Shown here in pieces: positions 1 through 11,640 of a stretch of DNA of 64,000 bases. Every line of letters begins with the position of its first letter. The stretch's first letter is position 1. The notes under the pieces are model-generated. The model was not told the DNA's origin, did no database searches, and saw nothing but the letters and a program-made list of their open reading frames with translations. The position numbers were made by a program, and so were the translations under genes. Source of the DNA: Malurus cyaneus samueli (Eukaryota; Chordata; Aves; Passeriformes; Maluridae); contig CM019227.1 of the NCBI GenBank assembly GCA_009741485.1, positions 16,917,231 to 16,981,230 of the forward strand. Direction: 5' to 3'.

Positions 1-1686
1 GCACTGCCCAGCTCCCTGCTGCACCCACTGCAAACTGACAGCTATGGCACGAGAAGTCCAGCCTGTGGCTGTGGCTGCAGGGATGTAAAGCAGATGTAAA
101 TACACTTTAGACATATGATGTGCCTGTTTTGACAGGCTCAGGACTCTGCTCTTCAGGAAAAATTATAAGGTCACAACACTGTAAAGTCTTTTGAAGACAT
201 TTAAGCGAGTCTTTCTTCCAGTTCCTTATTCAGGATGCAAATGTGGGTTTGGAGGTTTTTCTCCCCGTTCATGATTGACAGGAAGGTACCTCAGAGTCCA
301 AAACTAGACAGTCAAGGCCATAATCAACTCCAGCACCTCCAGAGTATCAAACAGGACCACGGGTCAGCCCCTGGAGCTCCTCTGTTACACAAATCCATCA
401 CGTACATACATGAAATTCCTGCTGCATGGCAACAGCATGGAAGCAAGCAGGATGACAGAGCAAGTCTTTGGGAATAGCTTCCCGTATAGCCCCTTCAATC
501 CAAGCTTCTGGACAGGATCTGTCTACGCTTCCCTGGTGAATTTGCACATGTGGGAAGCTCTGACATTCCACATCGCACAAAGACTGCAGCAATCCTTTGG
601 GGATATGCAGAATATACTTCCAAAACTTCCTTTTATTACAAACAAAAAAGCATTTCCAACTTGAAACCACTGTGGGAGGAAAATGAGCGATCTGAAAACA
701 GCACAGGAGATATCTCCAAGGCAAGGACTTCAAACAGTCTATTTAAACAGCAGCATTATAAACCAGAGATCTATGGATAGATAAGGATTTCTCAACAAAA
801 AATTCCACTGCTCTAGACAGGACAATTATACAAAGCCACAAACATTCCAGGAAGACATCATATATATTACATTTTCTTCCCACACAGTGGCTGGCATACC
901 TCAGGAACTACGGATGGCTGCACCAGCCTCTGCTACACACAGGTAGAATTAAAAAGAAGTCAAAGAGAGGCTCCAGGTGCAAGTTTCCTTAGGTCCAGGC
1001 TCTCAAGAAAGAGTTTATTAATTTTAAACTAAAAAGGCGAGGCCAGAGTAAAAGCAATTAGAAATGTATTAGAAATCCCACCCAGGAAAATTCTACTTGG
1101 GACCAGAGGATATCACCTATCTTTCTGACTGATATTTTAGAATTGATGAATAACAAACGTGCAGGATGGAAAAGCAGATTCCAATAGAAAAACAATAGTC
1201 TGATGCAACTGGAGCCTGTTCGGCCCATGGTAACCGAGGGAGCTATTGTGGCTCTCTGGACTAACACTTTTTAATAGAATCCAGACCCAATTTAAACAAT
1301 TTTAGAAGCCTGTTTTGTTATACCGCTGCAATCTCTTTGTGTTGACAGGGCTACAATCAAGCAAATTCTTTCCCTCTTGCATAATGCAGGTAGCTGGATG
1401 TGACATGCTAAATCAGCGTTTTATCTGGACCAGGGCAATCCCACTGGCTGGCAGTGCCCTTGTGCTCCAGGGATTCGCAGGGAAGTTAAAACTCAAATAA
1501 ATTAAAAACCATGTGCAAAGCTGGTGGGCTCTGCACGGGGAACACAAGCACATTTCATGTTGTTACCTTGAACAACAATTCATTAGCTTGATTAGCCTAA
1601 GTCATACTCAGAGAACATGGAAGATTTGCCCTAAAGGGATCAAATTAAAAGAAGTAAATCTGCATATGTTAGACAATTCCTGCATT

Positions 1687-1710
1687 AAAAAAAAAAAAAA
1701 AAAAAAAAAA
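1687..1710. repeat. Poly-A tract, 24 A
   Basis: An uninterrupted run of 24 A, followed shortly by a T9 run. No retrotransposon body is recognisable immediately upstream, so it is listed only as a homopolymer. Confidence 0.9.
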
Positions 1711-1789
1711 GATATTAGGAGGGTTTTTTTTTAAATGATGTCTCTGTGTAAGTGTTCAAAGTAAAGCAGAAGATCATCCCAGCACAGGA

Positions 1790-2236
1790 AGAATGTGGAC
1801 CTGTTGGAGTGAGACCAGAGGGGGCCACCAGGATGATCAGAGGGATGGAGCAGCTCTGCTTTGAGGAAAGCCTGAGGGAATTGGGATTGTTCTGTCTGGA
1901 GAAAAGAATCTTTGGGGTGACCTAATTGTGGCCTTTCAGGATCTGGAGGGGCCTACAAAAAAGATGCAGAGAGAGACAGTTTGCAAGGGCCTGGAGGGAC
2001 AAGACAAGGGGGAATGGCTTCCCAGTGCCAGAGGACAAGGACAGATGGCATACTGAGAAAGAATCCTTCCCTGTGAGGGTGGCTGCCCCTGGATCCCTGG
2101 AAGAGTCCAAGACCGGGCTGGACAGAGCTTTGGAGCATCCTGGGACAGTGGAAGGTGTCCCTGCCCATGGCAGGGGGCGGAACAAGATGGGCTTTAAGTT
2201 CCCTTCCAGCTCAAACCAGTCCATGATTCTATGATC
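1790..2236 (+). mobile_element. CR1 LINE 3' fragment
   Basis: Carries the order of segments typical of a 5'-truncated avian CR1: CTGTCTGGAGAAAAGAATC, GGCTGCCCCTGGATCCCTGG, GGACAGTGGAAGGTGTCCC, TGCCCATGGCAGGGGGCGG, and the tail CCATGATTCTATGATCA. It includes the end of the reverse-transcriptase ORF region and the 3' UTR; no intact ORF remains. Confidence 0.93.
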
Positions 2237-3563
2237 ATCGTTTTTCCACCTGTCATCAGAGCCTACCAGTAGAGTTTGAAGACTAAATGTTTAGATCAAA
2301 TGCTTGTTAAACACATTATTAAATCAGTTAATAATGGTATTTTCCCCCATCCAAGCTCTTTGGTCAGAATTGATGAGTTACTCAGTGCACAAGCACAGCT
2401 TCCACAGAGCCTGCAAAAAGACGTTGCTCATCACATAGGCTGGAGCCAAGCCAGCATATTCCAACACTTGGGAAGCCAGCAATTCCCCCCAGGACCACTA
2501 GCTGCAGGAATCATGAGCACCAAGGTATTTATTCAAATAGGCTACAAGAACCCAGACAAACAGAAACGATGTTGCAGTAGCGAATTCAGTCATTTCACAA
2601 CTCCCCCAGCGCCGGGCCTTGTGCAATCCAAACAGGCAGTTGTAATTCCAGGTAAGCTGTTATTCATAACTTACGCACCGCTTGTTTACATGTGGTTGAC
2701 AGTTTTAAACGGTTACTAATTCAGTCCTGAAAAATAAAGCTAATGCAAATAAAACTGCTGCAGGAGGCACTTCAGAATAACAATATCTCGCAGTGGTATA
2801 AACACCGGTGAGGTGGTGAAGAAGGAACTCCCAAGAGCAGCCACCACCTAAGTATGTATCACTACACAGCTGTATTTCAACTGGCAAACTTCAGCCACTG
2901 AGTATTTGCACTGTTTCTAGCTCAAAATAAGATTAATTTGAGAGTCAATGCTCTTTTGTGTCTTCCCCAAGCAGAGGATCAGCTTTTCAGTTTATTCCCC
3001 TCCTGATGTAAAACATATAAACAAACAATCCCTCCCCAAAATAAAAAAAACATTTGAAAGACCAAAAACAAGGTTAAAAAGGAAATATTGCCAGAACTAT
3101 GTTTATTCACACAGTCAAAACCTTTCTGAAATTCCTTCCACTTCCTCAGTGTACAATACTGAGGCAACCTCTAGTCCTGACACGACACATTTGAACTTGT
3201 CCACATTTGAACTTCTCACAGCAGCCATAGTTTCAGACTCCAGGCTGGATCCACAACATGGACCTCTTTCACCCAGATGGCACAAAACACATCCTGGAGA
3301 TGGATGATGTGTTACTACAGGCAGAGCAGATCCTCAAGGCCATGGGGCTCCTGCTGGTTGCAAGATACCATCGGTCACCCTGTGAGAAGGACACTGTGCT
3401 CTTGCCTAGGCAGGCTGATGGGAAAAACACAGCCAGCTCTTTACTGGATCCAACTTAACATAACAGGTGATCCAACTTCCACTGGCTTCCAGCTTGTGAT
3501 CCTCAGGCTCTAAGGGTGCCAAAGCACCCATACTCTGGGGAGTCAGGAAAGCGCATCAACAAG

Positions 3564-3690
3564 GAATCACAGAATTGTGGAATGGTTTGGGTTGGAAGAC
3601 TCCTTGAAAACCATCTAATTCCAATATTCTCCTGCCATGAGCAGGGACACCTTCCCTAGACCAGGTCCAACCTGGCCTTGATCTTCTAGG
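3564..3690 (-). mobile_element. CR1 LINE 3' end (short)
   Basis: Reads as the reverse complement of a CR1 tail: AATCACAGAATTGTGGAATGG, GGTTTGGGTTGGAAGAC, CCATGAGCAGGGACACCTTC and CAGGTCCAACCTGGCC. The inner boundary is approximate. Confidence 0.88.
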
Positions 3691-3796
3691 GCATCTTCTA
3701 CTGCTCTCTCCCACTGCGTCACTGTCCAATGGAGTTCGCTGCATCTCTTATTTCTGGAAAACAACATGATGGGCAAAAAGGGTGATGACAACCCCC

Positions 3797-4450
3797 TCAA
3801 AACTGCAAGGAGTGAACACAAATTCTCTGCCACACAAGATGCTGTTGAGGGTTTTCAGGCCATCCCTCAAAGCTCCCAGCATAGAGGAGCCAAGCACCTG
3901 GGTGAGGAGTCATCAGAACCAACACAAGTATCTTGTACCAAGCCTTAAACCATGTGTGGTGACCACAGGTGAACCCATGGTTCTCTGCACTCACCTCAAA
4001 CGCTGCATCACTGTCCAGTTTAACAACAGGTCCTTCACCAAATAATATAATGTGATAGAATAGATTATAACATGATTCATGCCCATAAAGTACATAACAT
4101 AGGTAATGAATTCTCTCATGTACCCAAATGAACACCTGATAAAATGGATACAGAGATTTGTCACTTGCTACCCAACAGATTTGCTTGGTCATCATCATGT
4201 CAATAAATCTATCCAGTGGGAATGACATTAAATAACATGAAGTTAAAGAAACATTCTCCAAATGCACATCCATTGAAATGTTCCACTGGCTCTTCTGAAA
4301 TGAGTCCATCCTCATACTCCCAGTAGCAAGTTTTTGCCCAGTGCTGATATACAAACCTACTTTTAAGAGTGAAGGAGATACCATCACCAGCTTGACAAGC
4401 AAGTGGAAGTCTTTCAAGTGACATAAAACAGACATGGGTAAAATCAGCAT
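3797..4450 (-). other. 217-codon ORF of unknown origin, possibly a decayed piggyBac-like fragment
   Basis: An uninterrupted ATG-to-stop frame of 217 codons in otherwise AT-rich intron sequence. I do not recognise it as any host gene. A weak, colinear resemblance to piggyBac-type transposases can be argued. FPLDRFIDMM could match the first catalytic Asp region, DKSLYPFYQVFIW the K-P-x-x-x-G-x-K segment, FGEGPVVKL the LGxxxVV segment, and FTCGHHTWF the TCDNxFTS segment with the Asp replaced by Gly. Identity is low and the alignment is from memory. If the match is real, the loss of the Asp would make it inactive. It may equally be chance, and no splice or promoter evidence supports a gene. Confidence 0.2.
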
Positions 4451-7400
4451 TTCTGTTTCCCCAAGGTTTGACTATTCTACAAATCATCTGTTATTATTCT
4501 CTGCATTTGGACCAGCCCTGGCAGCCTACTTCATACCACAGCAAGCCCTCAACAACCAGCTCCTCCATCAGCTCATGGCCCAGATTTGATTTCTTCATCC
4601 TTTGCAAAAACATTCTCAGACTTTGTGCTAATAACTAGCTGATTACATTTCAAACCCTCGGGCTAAAAGTTATTACTGGGGAGTACAGGAATGTGTCTGG
4701 AATGCAAAAACAACCGGGGTGAAAAATCAGTGGGCTCTGAGCTGGTATAAATAGATAGTTCACTGCGGAAACTCATCTCCTCTCAAAAACCAAACCCAAA
4801 GACAGTGGCTCACTATCTCCTCCAGTTAATCTTACTGCAGAACTGACTCAGCCATCTCCCAGCTCTTAGGAAGAAGCATCTCCTATCTACACAAATACAA
4901 TATAAATAATGTTTCTGTTATACTTGCATGAGAGATAGAGAACCACCCTGCGTAATCTGTTGATAAACTCATGTAAGAGACAGTAGTTTCGTGATATGCC
5001 AAATACCTCACATCTTGAAGAGAAATGGGGAAAAAGTTATTCTTTGGGAAGCTTTCTCTATGGTTAAATGATACCAAGTTTATTGACAGAAAGTTTCTGT
5101 TATGAAAACTTCCTTTGGTCCAAGCAAATTCCTGCATCACTCTTCACCTGGAACTTCAAGCTGAGTATTAAACCATGAGATCATCATCATGGACTGCTCT
5201 CTCTTTCCAGCACTCAGGTGAGCAGCCCTGCAAGGGCTGGCTATAAACAGGATCTATGGGATCCATGGAAATTAAGGACCAGTCCCCCCACAGCTTGATT
5301 TTTGGGGCTTTGTGCTGTCCCTGTGTGACTTACATCCCTTCTCATTCAGATGGAGTTATTTGTAATCACTTTGAGGTGTAAAAGACACTCGGGAAAGTAA
5401 AGATTACAGGTTTCCAGAAGAAAATTGTTGTGAAAACAACCTATTTAATTACAGCCTGTAGAAAAAAAAACTTTAAAACACAACCTAAAGACTAAAGCCA
5501 AGTGAAAGCACAGAAACAAAGGAAATACCCCGTTCTCCATTAAACCTTAAAGAAAAAGGCTTTTGGCTATACTTAGCAAAACTGAAAGAAATCCAACAAA
5601 GGCTAAATATTTCCTTAACCTCTGTATTTGCTTCTCTGCTACTGCTGCCATTTGCTGCCACAACTCTTTTAGAATTGAAGAGACAACTCCATGGCCCAAT
5701 TCCTTTGTACTTCTACAGAACCACTCGCCTAATGAAGTCTTTCATGGCTTATTTGAAGATTTAAGCATTCAAAAATAAAATTCCTCAATGAAGAATGAAG
5801 TATTTTGTGGGATTACTCCTTCCCTGAGGTTAGGGATCAAGGTTTCTGAGAAACACGATGAATCACAGTGGTTTTAGCTTAGTCATCTTTAAAAGTGTGC
5901 GTTTTTAATCTGAAAACAAGCAATTCTTTTTTTCAAAAGTATTTGAGACGACTTGTTTGAATGAGAAACAGAATATGCTTTTTGTTACCCTCACACTTGT
6001 GTAAACTATTTTATGTAAAGGGAGGATTTTATAACCAACTTTTGACATTTATCAGTATGACCCTGAGATAACCAGTACAAGCTCTTGCTGGTTTAGAAGC
6101 AACAGCTTATCCAGAGTAGAGCAAGGCAGCTGCACACCTCAGAGGTGCAAAGGGAAAAAGCAGAAAAAATCTACAGTATTAAAATCACCATTTGATTTGC
6201 AATGTCTTTCTACAACGAAACTGAAATTAAAGACACTGATATCATGGAATGGTTTTAAACAGAGTGCATGACTTACATTTGAGCTCACAGCTTGCTCAGG
6301 ATATCTATTCCCAAATCCAGTCTAAGTTTTCACATCACTTTTGTGTACCGTGAGATCTCTGCTCTTTATGGACATTTTGCCCTCCTGAGTGGATTTCTGA
6401 CTTCATTTCAGGCATCCTGCTGCTCTTGCACACTCTCCTACCTTAACCACCAATACACAAATGACAGATGAATTCGATGCCAAAATAAAAAGTATCCTCC
6501 CAAATGATTCAATCTAAAAAGCTTTATTAAACTAGTTTAATTTTCACTCTTTTCACTAAGTAAACACATTGTGAAAATGATTTTTAATATAAAGGAAGAT
6601 ACGTTAGTGCTGTGGGTATCAAGAGATTTTTCTCCCTTAAAAAGCATCATCATAGGGTATCTCAGGAACACCAGGAAAATGAGAATAAGTATATTATGAT
6701 ATACATGAACAGGCAAATACATACTGCTAATACAAGGGGGAAGCAGGTTATTCCACTTGGGACATTTCCCTAGGCTGGAAACCCCATTCATAGCTTTTAA
6801 GAAAAATGAAGCTTCAAAATGAAGAGCATTATCTTCCTGCAGAGCACAAAATCCAACCTAAACCAATTTTTTTTTTTGCTAAACCCATAATTCAATGTCT
6901 TTTTTTTCCCAGTTAGCTGCCTAGTCCAAGAAAGGACATTTTAATTTCTCATTGATCTGTGCCACTGGAATTTCATGCAAGACTTTGCCTGGGAAACTGG
7001 AATGGAACTGTATAAACTTAAAACTGAGAAAGGAAATACTTTTCTAATAGTTACTGGAGGGCTCCACTAAGTCACAGCCATCTACCCAAGGTACTACACA
7101 GCAGGGTGTCCTCTTTGCAGAATACAGAGAATATACAAAATATGGAATTCATACAGTATTTCCTAGAAAGAAGTTCTCATATGAAGCCTATCCAGTAGTT
7201 TTAATTTTCTTTTTTTTTGTTTATAAAGCTGCCACAATGTTAAGGAGCAAGGTCTGGTTTTAGAAGGAGCTGTGCTTTTCATCTTTTCTGTCAGAAGCAT
7301 GGAAGTTGTTTACTTTAGAGGAAAACTGATTATTTGAAGTCTGCTCTCCCATTAGCACCACGGCACAAGCAAAGCATTTGTCTTTTCTGCTGGAGCTGGA

Positions 7401-8319
7401 CTGTGCACACATCCAGGAAAGCTGCACTTTCTTTACCAGGCAAACCAGCAAGCACTTGGGGTAAAAAGTATAATAAAAAAACTAAAACATAGCTGTGCTC
7501 ACTGAAGCCTGAACCTGATCTCTTGTGTGAAGCCTGTGCTGCTCCTGGACTCTCTCGATGGATGGGATCTCCTCAGGCACCCAGAGATGTGCCCAGCTGA
7601 GGAACAACATCCCTGCTGTGCCTGCAGCTGGGCCTTCAACAGGAACCCCTGGCTGGAAAACAAAAGATGCTCCTTTCCCTCCCTCCCTATACTTTTGTGT
7701 GTGATCGGATGTATCTGCACATCTCCATATCTGTGTGCCTTTATTCCCTGTTTCATTCTAATGAGAAGTGATGGAGTCCATCTTGTAATTAAATTTTGAA
7801 AGATTTTTCCTTAAAAAGAGAGGATAAACCAAATCTATACTAAGGAAGAGCCCAAGTCCTCACAGAGCAGCTCAAATGCTCAGTGCAATCTTCAGGAAGG
7901 AGGCTGATTTTCTCTCTCAGCCTCTCCCACTGTGTTTGCCTCCACACAGCTGAGCCACCGTGGTTGTGGAGAAATGCGACCCCTCTTCTCATGGATGTCT
8001 CAGCCTGAAGGCAAGGTCTGAGAGCAGGATTTGGCACCTCCCCCTCCTCATCCTGCTGTGCTTTAGAAAAGTCTATTTGCTTGAAGATTATCAGGTGAAC
8101 TAAGAACAGGAGTCTCTCAGATAGAGTTTTTGTCATCAAATGCTGCACACAAGTTTGTTCTGGCTCCTCACCACTAAGAGCGAGGGCTCCTCAGTTTGCA
8201 GATCTCAGTCTGAGTAAGATGATAACTTTATGTTACCACTGAGTTCACAGCCAATATCAAACTGGGGGGGCACAAGACATGATGACAAGCTGGGAACAGA
8301 CAATAGACCAACAGACCAG

Positions 8320-8460
8320 GCTGCCTTTGGAGAGACCTCAGCACTGGGAGCATCCCAGTGAGCACATGAAACAACCCCTGGAAAACCATCTCCAGTTTTG
8401 GGCTCCCCAGAGATGCAGCTGATGCACTGGGGTGACACCAGGGAGAACCATCATGATGAT
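8320..8460 (+). mobile_element. Possible very degraded CR1 fragment
   Basis: CTCCAGTTTTGGGCTCCCCAG matches an internal CR1 segment, and nearby GAGACCTCAGCACTGGGAG fits loosely. The rest has drifted too far to place boundaries with confidence. Confidence 0.35.
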
Positions 8461-11227
8461 TAGCAGGCTGAAGCACTTGTGTGAGAACACAGCTGGGTTT
8501 TGGGAGCTTTGAGATGAGAAAACTACAACTACCTAATGGAGGGCAGCAGAAGAGCCAAAAGAAGAACAGAGGAGCACAGCAACAGGAAAAGACATGAGGA
8601 GAACAAGTTACAGTGAGAGAAATGCCTAAAACCCAGCTCTGAACCTCTTTTGTGCCCAAGTTTGGGCAAGACACCTGCAGAGACCCCTCAACAACCCATA
8701 TCATGCTGTTTAACCAAACCAAACGGAAATCAAATGGCTGCCACATAGAAAACTACCAGAAAAGTTTGATTTGCCTCAAAGATCTGCTGTGTGCCTGTTC
8801 GGTTTAGACTGTCACAGATGCAGCAGAATACACAGACAGGAAGAAGCTTTCCAAGTTTTTGTCATACTTCACTTTAAAATACCACTTCATGCATTAATTT
8901 TTACAAAGAAAGGTCATATTAGGTGAATTTAAAAAAATTCAGGTAAATCTGAATTCCTGTATCTTTTCCAGCTGAGATTTCACCATTTTTCCTTCAACAT
9001 TCTTGTTGCTATTTCTTCAGAAAGAACAAGTAGGTTAGAAACTAGAAATTCATGCTTTTTTTTGAGGAATTTCCACCGTTAACCTCACATGGCCTTGGAA
9101 AATATTGACCACATACATTGAGATTGCATTTATGCACCATCAGTGAGATGTCTGTGTGGGGCAAGACCTCCTGATTCGCAGTGATAAATCCAATTTTCAC
9201 GTCCTGTTACTGAAAGGAGAAAGTCTCAAGAGGTGAACTCCTTCACCTGACTTAAAGCATGAAGGTTACAGCTGAAAAGTACCCATGTGAAATGCCAAAG
9301 GAGTTATTTTTATCCCTCCCTCTCATTTAAATTTAAAGCAGGACAGCAGTACTGATACTGTGAGGTGCTTATGTTGTTGAAATGCAATGGGAATCAATAG
9401 TTTTTCCAGGAAGAGAGAGCTCAGAACAAAGATGAGCAGTTTAAGGTCTGCTTCACCTCTGCCAGCAGCAGCTTCAGCCACCTCCTGGCTACTCAAAACC
9501 AAATTATCTCCAACACCTCACTTCTGCCAAATTCACTTATTTTTCTCCCATCATCTAACAAGTCCCTAGCTCTCACATTCTCAACAGCTCTTCCAATACA
9601 AGTTAACATAATGAATACAAAATATGCAGCATATTGAATTTAAAAAAATCTGGGAACAGCTCTGCCAGCTCTGGCTCTGCCATGCAGATTTGATCCCTCC
9701 TGCACAGGAGGCAGAGCGTACTCACAGCCACCCACCTCCCAGCTCAGGAGAACACCAAGCTCTTAGCAAGTGTTGCACTCCACGTTTCCAGCTTGGAGGA
9801 GAGGCCAGACCACAATTTAATGAGTCTCACTCTCCATACATGCATCTGGATACTTCCCACTAAATCCATACATCACAACTGTTTTTTCTTGTGAACAAAT
9901 TCATTATTGTGTTTGAACTGCTTTCCTTTAGAAACTTGCAAAGCTGTGTGTTGGAGGGGAAAAAAAAGGAAGGAGAAAATGCAAACAGTAAAATCATACA
10001 CAGCCTCCACAGAAAAATCCTTTTGAATTCTGATTCAATTGAAATATACAGCCTCAGAAATTATGGTTCTAAACCACAAACAAGCTAGAGAATGTTTAGT
10101 AACCCCAAGCAAAAATCCCCTGGCCTCTGCAACAGCACAGCTCAAGCCTGCAGCTCTCCATCTATTTATAGACCTGGGGCACATATCACTACAATAGCTG
10201 ATTGTGCTTTGCAGCTGTTTTGTATATCTAGAAGGGCAGGAAAGAACAGACTGCACTTTGATCTTGCCCTTTTTTGGAGTAAAAACAACAACAAAAAAAG
10301 GCCATTAGGAAGGACTCAATATTTTGGAATCACAAGGGTCCATGCTCCCAAAGCCACAGCTTACACTCAGCATGGAGGACTCCCAGCACATGTCCAATTG
10401 TTTACTGGGATTATAAATCCAGGCTGCAGTCAATATTTATTCTAGAAGCACGCAAACTATTTCACCTCGCATGAAAACATATGTCAAACCTAATTATAGG
10501 AGTCTTTACTCCCTGGAGCATCTGTTAAGTGATACACACATTAAATTAAGATTCAACCTGAATGTAACTGCATCATAAATTAGCACTTTGCGTGTCTGCG
10601 GCAATTAAAGGAATTAAGTATTTGCTCAAGATGACATTGTGTGATAAGAATCAACTACGTACAACTTGTAAAATGTGTTGGGATTAAAGCTTTATAAATT
10701 ATACAAATGTATTGGAGCTAACACTGCTGAAGGCAAAAATAAGTATTATTTATGGAAGTCAGATCAGTGATCGCTACCAAAGGGAGCTGGTCCTTCCTGA
10801 GCTCTGAGATTGGGGAGGATCTACTGGAAAACTCTCACCTCCAGCATTAAAACAGTTGGATGATGGGCAGAACTATGAGGAGAAAAAGCTAATTTTTTTA
10901 GCACTAGAAATGGAATAAGCCTAAAGCAAGCACCCTCAGAGACTTGACTATTCCATATCCGGAATACCTGAAGAATATTTCTAATCAATTACTGAAAGAT
11001 TTACAAACTGCAAAAAAATGTGAAATGGGATTTAAATCTGCTGCTTACAGTTACTACCTAAAGGAGTTCGAGTAGTTTGTTTCCACAGCCACATGGACTG
11101 GAGTATAAATCCCTATGTGAATATATTGAAAATACAGTAAGTGAGCCTGCAGAAGAGATTTACAAAAGGATCATTACCAAAAAATAGAAGGTAAAAAGCG
11201 CTTGTGGTGAGCCTTGTAGTGGGCTAA

Positions 11228-11640
11228 GAACACTAAAAGGCTGAGAGAACTGAGATTGTTCAGTCTGGAAGAAAAGAGGGATGCAGGGTGACCTAAATGC
11301 TCCTTCCAGTACCTAAAGGGAACCTGCAAGGAAGAGGGAGAAGGACTTTGGGTAAGGACCTGGAGTGACAGGACATGGAGGAAAGGCTTCAAACTGCCAG
11401 GGAGAAGGGAGAGATGGGATATTGGGAAGAAATTCCTCCCTGGGAGGGTGGGGAGGCCCTGGCACAGGGTGCCCAGAGAAGCTGTGGCTGCCCCTGGATC
11501 CCTGGCAGTGTCCAAAGCCAAGCTGGACAGGGTTTGGAGCAGCCTGGGATAGTGGAAGGTGTCCCTGCCCATGGCAGGGGGTAAAACTGGATGGGCTGTA
11601 AAGTCCCTTCCCACCCAAACCATTCCATGATTCTGTAATT
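11228..11640 (+). mobile_element. CR1 LINE 3' fragment
   Basis: The segments GATTGTTCAGTCTGGAAG, GGGATATTGGGAAGAAATTC, GTGCCCAGAGAAGCTGTGG, GATAGTGGAAGGTGTCCCTG and the tail CCATTCCATGATTCTGTAA are in the order of a CR1 3' end. It is a well-preserved truncated copy. Confidence 0.94.

Noticed and set aside
4740..4780. GGTATAAATAG core-promoter-like word
   Set aside because: No transcript structure or coding frame follows on the plus strand; likely chance.
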